The notes beneath the pieces were generated by a model. That model was given only the letters and a program-made list of their open reading frames with translations. It searched no databases and was not told the DNA's origin. The position numbers were made by a program, and so were the translations under genes. A DNA stretch of 10,017 nt from Nitrospirota bacterium (lineage in GTDB: Bacteria; Nitrospirota; Nitrospiria; Nitrospirales; UBA8639), in contig CP070743.1 of assembly GCA_020348185.1 (NCBI GenBank), forward strand, positions 91,658 to 101,674, read 5' to 3'. Positions 6,148 to 10,017 of this stretch are shown here, one piece after another. The first letter of the stretch is position 1. Every line of letters begins with the position of its first letter.

Positions 6148-8670
6148 CTACGGTGAAGAGGGGTGGTTGAGGGGAAAGGTGATCCGACAGGTGGTTCCAA
6201 CTCCTTCTTCACTTTCGATTTCGATCTGTCCGCCATGTTTCTGAATGATTCGACGGGCGATCGTGAGTCCAAGCCCCGACCCCTCTCCCTGTCGCTTGGT
6301 GGTGAAAAACGGATCGAAGATTTTCGATAAATGAGATCGCGACATTCCCGGACCGCTGTCTCGTATGGTGAGAAGAATGTTCTCCCCCTCAGCCACCGTG
6401 GAAATCTCTAATTTTCCCTTGGCATTCAACGCCTGGACGGCATTGGTAATGATATTGGTCAGAGCTTGACTCAGCTCCTCCGAGTTACCTCTCAACAACG
6501 GAAGAGATTGGTAATGAGTTTGGATGTCCAGTGTGCTCCCTTCGTGCGCATTCTTCACGATATTGAGAACGTGATCCACTTGCTCGTTGAGGTTGACCTG
6601 GGTGGACTTACCCTTTAGCTGGCGGGTTGCTTGTCCGGTGAAATCCCTGATGATGGAGGCCATGCGCCGTCCATGTTGCACAATGGCCCTGGCATACTCC
6701 TTGACCTGATCGGGGCTCTGTTCTTCTTGTATGGCTTCCCCGAGTCCGATGACGCCAACCAGAGGGTTATTCAGCTCGTGACCAATTCCTTGTGTAAGGA
6801 CTTCCAATCCGGCCAGTTTTTCTTCTTTGATGAGTTGATCTTGTTGCTGGCTCTCTTTTGTCAAATCCCGCAAGACAATTCCTATTCCTGTGTCGTGGCC
6901 GGGTTGTGTACCCACTGTAAACCATTCATAGCGAAAGGTCCCATTGTCGCAATGGATCTCCTGACGATCTGCAGAAGAGTCGGATTTGGCATGATGGTGC
7001 AGGGGGTCTTTTATGGTTGGAGTGGAACTGGTTGGAGTGGAATCAAGATTGACCTGATCCGGGGTAATATAACTCGCCCGGATGGATTGAAATTCACGAC
7101 CCAGCTTTTTTTGAGTCGTCTCATCAATATGAAGAATTTGAAAGAGAGATTGGCCTTCGACCTCCCCATTCGTCACGAGATTGAACGCTTCTTTGGAAGC
7201 ATGATTCAGATATTGGATTTCTTGACTCTCGTTGAGGATAATGACTGGATCCGGAATGCTATTTAAAACTTGAGTTTTTAATTCCACTTGGCTTTCAAGT
7301 CCAGAGAACGTTGAGGCCAGTTGTCGACTCATTTTATTGACCTCATCAGCCAATTCTTCCAGTTCGTCCCCAGTTTTAATTTTCACCGGCTCTTGCCATT
7401 TTCCACCCACGATCCGTTTCGCCGCCTCTTCTTGCCATTCACCACTTCCGATGAGTATCGCGGCTTTTTGAAGCTGGCGAATGGGTGTCACAATACGACC
7501 TGAGGCAATGGCCCCCAAGGTCACCAGCAATCCCACTGCGAGGACCCCGAAAACTGAAATCCAGGTAAAGAGTTGGTCAATAGGGGCAAACAGTTCACTT
7601 GAGCTTTGCCAAACGAAGAGGTGCCATCCTTTGCCGGTTGAAGCTTGGGTAATTCGACTTGTATTAGGGAGAGGGGCAAAACCTATAATGTTTCGGAACA
7701 GGTCAAAACCTAGAAAGTCAGATCGTTGGCCGCCATGCCCGTCAGTAGGTGCCTCGGTCCAACCATTGTGCATCGGAGTGACCAAGGGAATCAGCTCGGT
7801 GTCGGTGAGGCGAAATCCAGTAGGGAGAATTGGGCATCTCAGGACGACTCCATCGCCATCGATGATCATCGCATGGCCGGTATCACCAAACTGGATGGTA
7901 TCGATGGAGGGTGAAAAGAATTCCTTGGCATCGTAGATGCGATGAAGGACCCCAATCGCTTGATAACGAATGCTGTCCATGATGGGCAAAGAAAGTGCGA
8001 AGGTGTAGGCCCCCGCTTTTCCATCATTCTTTCCCTCTCCTTCAATAAAGGTAAGGTCACCTAGATATGGTTGTCCCACTCCTTTATTAAAGGCTCCCTG
8101 CCACCAGGGTTCCTCCTTATGCAGGTAGGGGAGGGTACTCCCCAAACTTGCGACCAGACGTCCCTCGATATCTGTAATGAACAGGCCGCGGGTGGCCGAT
8201 CGTGTCACGATGGGAACAGGGTGTCCTGGATCAACGACGGTACCACCATAGTATCGTCGGAGAAGCTGTACGAGTTTCCCCTGAGTGATGGATTCGGTAA
8301 GCTTCGGGTCGTTTTCTGTCCACTTTTGATTTTCCTCATCAAGCAAGGCTTGCAATCCCTGTTCGTTGTACTCAGCAAGACGATCACGGCGATTCTCTAA
8401 TTCCGAGATGACTTCGACATCGGTGGTCATCTGTGAAGTCATGGCAATTTCGTCATTGATCACGAGATCCAGTGTTTTGGCCGTTTCAATGGCAAGAGCT
8501 TCAAAACTCTCCCCATTGACTTCGCGAATTTCTTTGGTCCCTTGAATGAAGGCCATGACTAGGCCGATGATAAGGGGGAGGGTGCCAACAAGCAGCATGG
8601 AGAGGATAAGTTTACGCCTCAGGCCTCTTTTCCCTTTGGGAGGAGTGCCTTTGCGGTTGGTGTCATCCAT
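6148..8670 (-). CDS. membrane sensor histidine kinase (dCache-HAMP-PAS-HisKA-HATPase)
   Basis: An 840-residue sensor kinase that should autophosphorylate on His631 and pass phosphate to an unidentified regulator. The order is: basic cytoplasmic N-terminus; membrane segment 1 (about 21-42); a periplasmic double-Cache ligand domain (about 45-360) with EEPWW (186-190) at the usual Cache pWY position and GDTGHAMIID (262-271) in the membrane-proximal half; membrane segment 2 (about 367-391); HAMP (about 391-460); and PAS (from about 466). The kinase core shows H-box GHELNNPL (His631), N-box ITNAVQA (Asn743), G1 DSGPGM (771-776), F-box FDPFFTTK, and G2 GEGSGLGL (795-802). There is no receiver domain. 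The PAS region contains a Ser/Thr/Pro/His-rich insert (about 535-567). The gene starts 17 bp after the upstream kinase, with GAGAGGG overlapping that gene's stop as a distant ribosome-binding site. The ligand is unknown. Confidence 0.93.
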   Translation of the reverse strand: MDDTNRKGTPPKGKRGLRRKLILSMLLVGTLPLIIGLVMAFIQGTKEIREVNGESFEALAIETAKTLDLVINDEIAMTSQMTTDVEVISELENRRDRLAEYNEQGLQALLDEENQKWTENDPKLTESITQGKLVQLLRRYYGGTVVDPGHPVPIVTRSATRGLFITDIEGRLVASLGSTLPYLHKEEPWWQGAFNKGVGQPYLGDLTFIEGEGKNDGKAGAYTFALSLPIMDSIRYQAIGVLHRIYDAKEFFSPSIDTIQFGDTGHAMIIDGDGVVLRCPILPTGFRLTDTELIPLVTPMHNGWTEAPTDGHGGQRSDFLGFDLFRNIIGFAPLPNTSRITQASTGKGWHLFVWQSSSELFAPIDQLFTWISVFGVLAVGLLVTLGAIASGRIVTPIRQLQKAAILIGSGEWQEEAAKRIVGGKWQEPVKIKTGDELEELADEVNKMSRQLASTFSGLESQVELKTQVLNSIPDPVIILNESQEIQYLNHASKEAFNLVTNGEVEGQSLFQILHIDETTQKKLGREFQSIRASYITPDQVNLDSTPTSSTPTIKDPLHHHAKSDSSADRQEIHCDNGTFRYEWFTVGTQPGHDTGIGIVLRDLTKESQQQDQLIKEEKLAGLEVLTQGIGHELNNPLVGVIGLGEAIQEEQSPDQVKEYARAIVQHGRRMASIIRDFTGQATRQLKGKSTQVNLNEQVDHVLNIVKNAHEGSTLDIQTHYQSLPLLRGNSEELSQALTNIITNAVQALNAKGKLEISTVAEGENILLTIRDSGPGMSRSHLSKIFDPFFTTKRQGEGSGLGLTIARRIIQKHGGQIEIESEEGVGTTCRITFPLNHPSSP
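7014..7043 (-). repeat. 15-bp in-frame tandem duplication in kinase gene
   Basis: Two adjacent 15-bp units, TGGTTGGAGTGGAAC and TGGTTGGAGTGGAAT, differ only at the last base. On the coding strand they give STPTS-STPTI (residues 544-553) in the low-complexity insert of the PAS region. Being a multiple of three, the duplication keeps the frame and looks recent. Confidence 0.85.
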
Positions 8671-8687
8671 CAGTTGGGTATCCCTCT

Positions 8688-9719
8688 CTATATTATAGCG
8701 CTATTGGGGAATTCGATAGTAAATGTAGTTCCGCTACCCACTTGGCTTTCAACATTCAGATCGCCTTGGTACTTTTTGATGATTTCTTTCACGTTATGTA
8801 ACCCTAAGCCGGTTCCTTTTCCGGGCGGTTTTGTTGTGAAAAATGGTTCAAATATTTTTTCAAGGTTTTCCTTTGGGATGCCCCGGCCAGTGTCAGAGAT
8901 GGAAATTTTTGCAATCCCGTCTTGACACCAGGTGGAAAGGGTCAACGTTCCCCTGCCATCCATAGCCTGAATCGCATTGGTCATGAGATTGACAAACACT
9001 TGAAGGAGTTCATCAGGATTGGCTAACACCTCGAATTTCTCGTCAAAATTTCTGACGATGGAGAGGTCTTGCAGTACCGTTGCATACCGGGCAATGTTCA
9101 GGGCCTCTTTCAATTTGTCATCAACGTTGACCGGAACAGGGTTGAGGTATTTTTTGTCTCTGGCATAGTGGGTAATATTTTGACAAATCCCTTGGATTCG
9201 TTTGCCGGCGTCGATGATACTTCTGGCTTGTTCATGAATAGTCGGAATATCCGTTTCCTCCAATATATTTTCGGCAAAGGCCAGGAGAATATAGAGTGGA
9301 TTATTGATATCGTGGGCAATTCCTGATGCAAAGGTGCCCATGCCCGCCAGCTTTTCAGCTTGGAACAATTGGGACTGGGTTTGAGACTGATGCCGAATGA
9401 GGTCCCACAATACCTTTGACGCTGCGCCACCAAGAACTTCCGTCTCAGGGTGTTTGTGGGTCGTAATGAGTTGGTCTATCGTGAGATCTCCGGTCACATT
9501 CATGATGAGATTGATACCTGGCCGGCGAATCAGGCTTAAGGGGTCGTGGGTTGCCGGGATTTTTAATTGACGGGCATATACCATCCCGGGGGATGATTCT
9601 ACTTGGTCGGCAATACCCAGGATCTCGATTTCGGGAAGGTGGGTAAAAAGCTCCAGAAGGGCTGTTCCTCCCTTTCCGGCTCCTAAAATCGCAATAGTCG
9701 TTCGTCCCAAGGCAGTCAT
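8688..9719 (-). CDS. soluble histidine kinase with N-terminal Rossmann NAD-binding domain
   Basis: A 343-residue protein with no membrane segment. Residues about 7-108 look like the nucleotide-binding half of a homoserine dehydrogenase or Gfo/Idh/MocA-type oxidoreductase: IAILGAGKGG carries GxGxxG (Gly13, Gly15, Gly18), and Asp38 in GIAD ends the second strand, usual for NAD rather than NADP. NLIMNVTGD (70-78) follows, with no catalytic second domain. After a short helical linker comes a compact kinase: H-box AHDINNPL (His136), N-box MTNAIQAM (Asn248), G1 DTGRG (276-280), F-box EPFFTTK, G2 GKGTGLGL (300-307). The ATG at 9719 is preferred (AGGGG at 9731-9727, 7-nt spacer); a GTG one codon upstream is only 4 nt away. 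It is first of a two-gene unit with the membrane kinase. Sensing of NAD(H) or another nucleotide is inferred from the fold, not shown. Confidence 0.9.
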   Translation of the reverse strand: MTALGRTTIAILGAGKGGTALLELFTHLPEIEILGIADQVESSPGMVYARQLKIPATHDPLSLIRRPGINLIMNVTGDLTIDQLITTHKHPETEVLGGAASKVLWDLIRHQSQTQSQLFQAEKLAGMGTFASGIAHDINNPLYILLAFAENILEETDIPTIHEQARSIIDAGKRIQGICQNITHYARDKKYLNPVPVNVDDKLKEALNIARYATVLQDLSIVRNFDEKFEVLANPDELLQVFVNLMTNAIQAMDGRGTLTLSTWCQDGIAKISISDTGRGIPKENLEKIFEPFFTTKPPGKGTGLGLHNVKEIIKKYQGDLNVESQVGSGTTFTIEFPNSAII

Positions 9720-9857
9720 CACAATACCCCTAAGGGTCTATTTACTAAAATCAGGTTGGTGGAATGAAGCTGAACGGGAAGTCCTTTAACGGGCCCGTCG
9801 TCGTGAAGTAATTGAATGCGAGAGGAAGAGAAGGGGGCATGATACCCCTCTTTGCAG

Positions 9858-9887
9858 CAGCCCTCTCCTTGAGTAAGGAGAGAGCTG
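9858..9887 (-). promoter_or_regulatory. strong hairpin in the kinase leader
   Basis: CTCTCCTT (9863-9870) pairs perfectly with AAGGAGAG (9875-9882) around GAGT. Beyond one mismatch (C9862/A9883), CAGC (9858-9861) pairs with GCTG (9884-9887), giving twelve pairs in total. There is no T-run on either side, so it is not a standard intrinsic terminator. On the minus strand it presents AAGGAGAGG, a Shine-Dalgarno-like word, inside the stem. Confidence 0.55.
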
Positions 9888-9926
9888 TGAGCTATTCAAG
9901 AAAATTTAGTAATTCAGTTAGAAGGA

Positions 9927-9935
9927 TTTATAGCA
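9927..9935 (-). promoter_or_regulatory. candidate extended -10 promoter for the kinase pair
   Basis: On the minus strand TGCTATAAA is an extended -10 element (TGnTATAAT with one mismatch). No good -35 lies 16-18 nt upstream, which extended -10 promoters can do without. A start near 9920 would give a leader of about 200 nt containing the 9858-9887 hairpin. Confidence 0.3.
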
Positions 9936-9940
9936 CCTAT

Positions 9941-9985
9941 CTATTCTCCCTTTAGTATATATAGGAGAACAGGTAAATGCCACAA
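9941..9985 (-). promoter_or_regulatory. inverted repeat around a TATATA box, possible second promoter/operator
   Basis: CTATTCTCC (9941-9949) and GGAGAACAG (9964-9972) form a 9-position inverted repeat with one mismatch (G-U in minus-strand RNA) around a 14-nt centre containing TATATATA. On the minus strand TTGTGG (9985-9980) and TATATA (9963-9958) have a 16-nt spacing, a weak sigma-70 match. A repressor or activator bound to the arms would cover the -10 box. Confidence 0.25.
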
Positions 9986-10017
9986 TCCTGATAACTAAAA
10001 AACTAATGAATCACCGA

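Larger units (their letters stand above)
9720..10017 (-). other. non-coding upstream region of the kinase pair
   Basis: About 295 bases with no convincing gene on either strand. The right part (from about 9900) is AT-rich and holds the candidate promoters; the left part holds a strong hairpin and would be the 5' leader of the kinase mRNA. The plus strand has an ATG at 10006 running off the edge after only four codons, which cannot be judged. Confidence 0.5.

Noticed and set aside
6631..7266. 211-codon plus-strand open frame
   Set aside because: It is antisense to the conserved HisKA/PAS part of the membrane kinase; its translation shows no family motif.
9764..9811. 15-codon plus-strand ORF after GGTGG
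   Set aside because: Too short, no supporting context, and antisense to the kinase leader.
9751..9840. 29-residue minus-strand ORF starting at ATG 9840 behind GAGGGG
   Set aside because: The spacer is only 4 nt, the peptide is proline-rich with no motif, and it lies in a region better explained as a leader.
9719..9895. 58-codon open frame on the minus strand whose TGA overlaps the soluble kinase ATG (TGATG)
   Set aside because: It has no usable ATG, GTG or TTG start and no recognisable motif; a stretch of this length without stops is not rare by chance.
9964..9987. Possible sigma-54 promoter around TGGCA on the minus strand
   Set aside because: GG is present at the -24-like position, but the GC expected 10 nt later is missing.

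Overview
The window is a compact bacterial chromosome segment of roughly 50% GC. It carries a plus-strand block for making and supporting a rhamnose-containing surface polysaccharide, then a minus-strand block of central metabolism and signalling genes. A Gram-negative environmental bacterium fits best. The house style (ACT-fused malic enzyme, orphan soluble and membrane histidine kinases, short heptanucleotide repeats between genes) reminds me of Nitrospirota such as Nitrospira, but that is a weak inference. I see no rRNA, tRNA, CRISPR array, insertion sequence or phage gene.

Plus strand, 1-4339: rfbB (cut by the left edge), rfbA, rfbC and rfbD encode all four steps from glucose-1-phosphate to dTDP-L-rhamnose. 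rfbA/rfbC and rfbC/rfbD overlap by 4 bp, so the three are very probably translationally coupled; rfbB sits 93 bp upstream. After 87 bp comes uppP, which recycles the undecaprenyl carrier used to build O-antigen and peptidoglycan. A terminator-like hairpin with a T-run for this block lies inside the 3' end of the convergent malic enzyme gene.

Minus strand, read right to left: a soluble histidine kinase with an N-terminal NAD-type Rossmann domain (9719-8688) is followed after 17 bp by a membrane dCache-HAMP-PAS histidine kinase (8670-6148). A 246-bp gap then precedes an ACT-domain malic enzyme (5901-4429). No response regulator is encoded in the window. The gap upstream of the malic enzyme holds a consensus -10 box fused to a consensus ribosome-binding site, a possible 30-codon ORF and two overlapping hairpins. 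The 295 bp at the right end look like the promoter and leader of the kinase pair, with one strong hairpin.

The observations most worth a second look are the Rossmann-histidine kinase fusion, a plausible cytoplasmic NAD(H)/redox or metabolite sensor, and three period-7 repeat arrays of the TTGAAAC/TTGAAC type. Two of these arrays flank uppP in opposite orientation, and the third lies in the leader of the malic enzyme gene.
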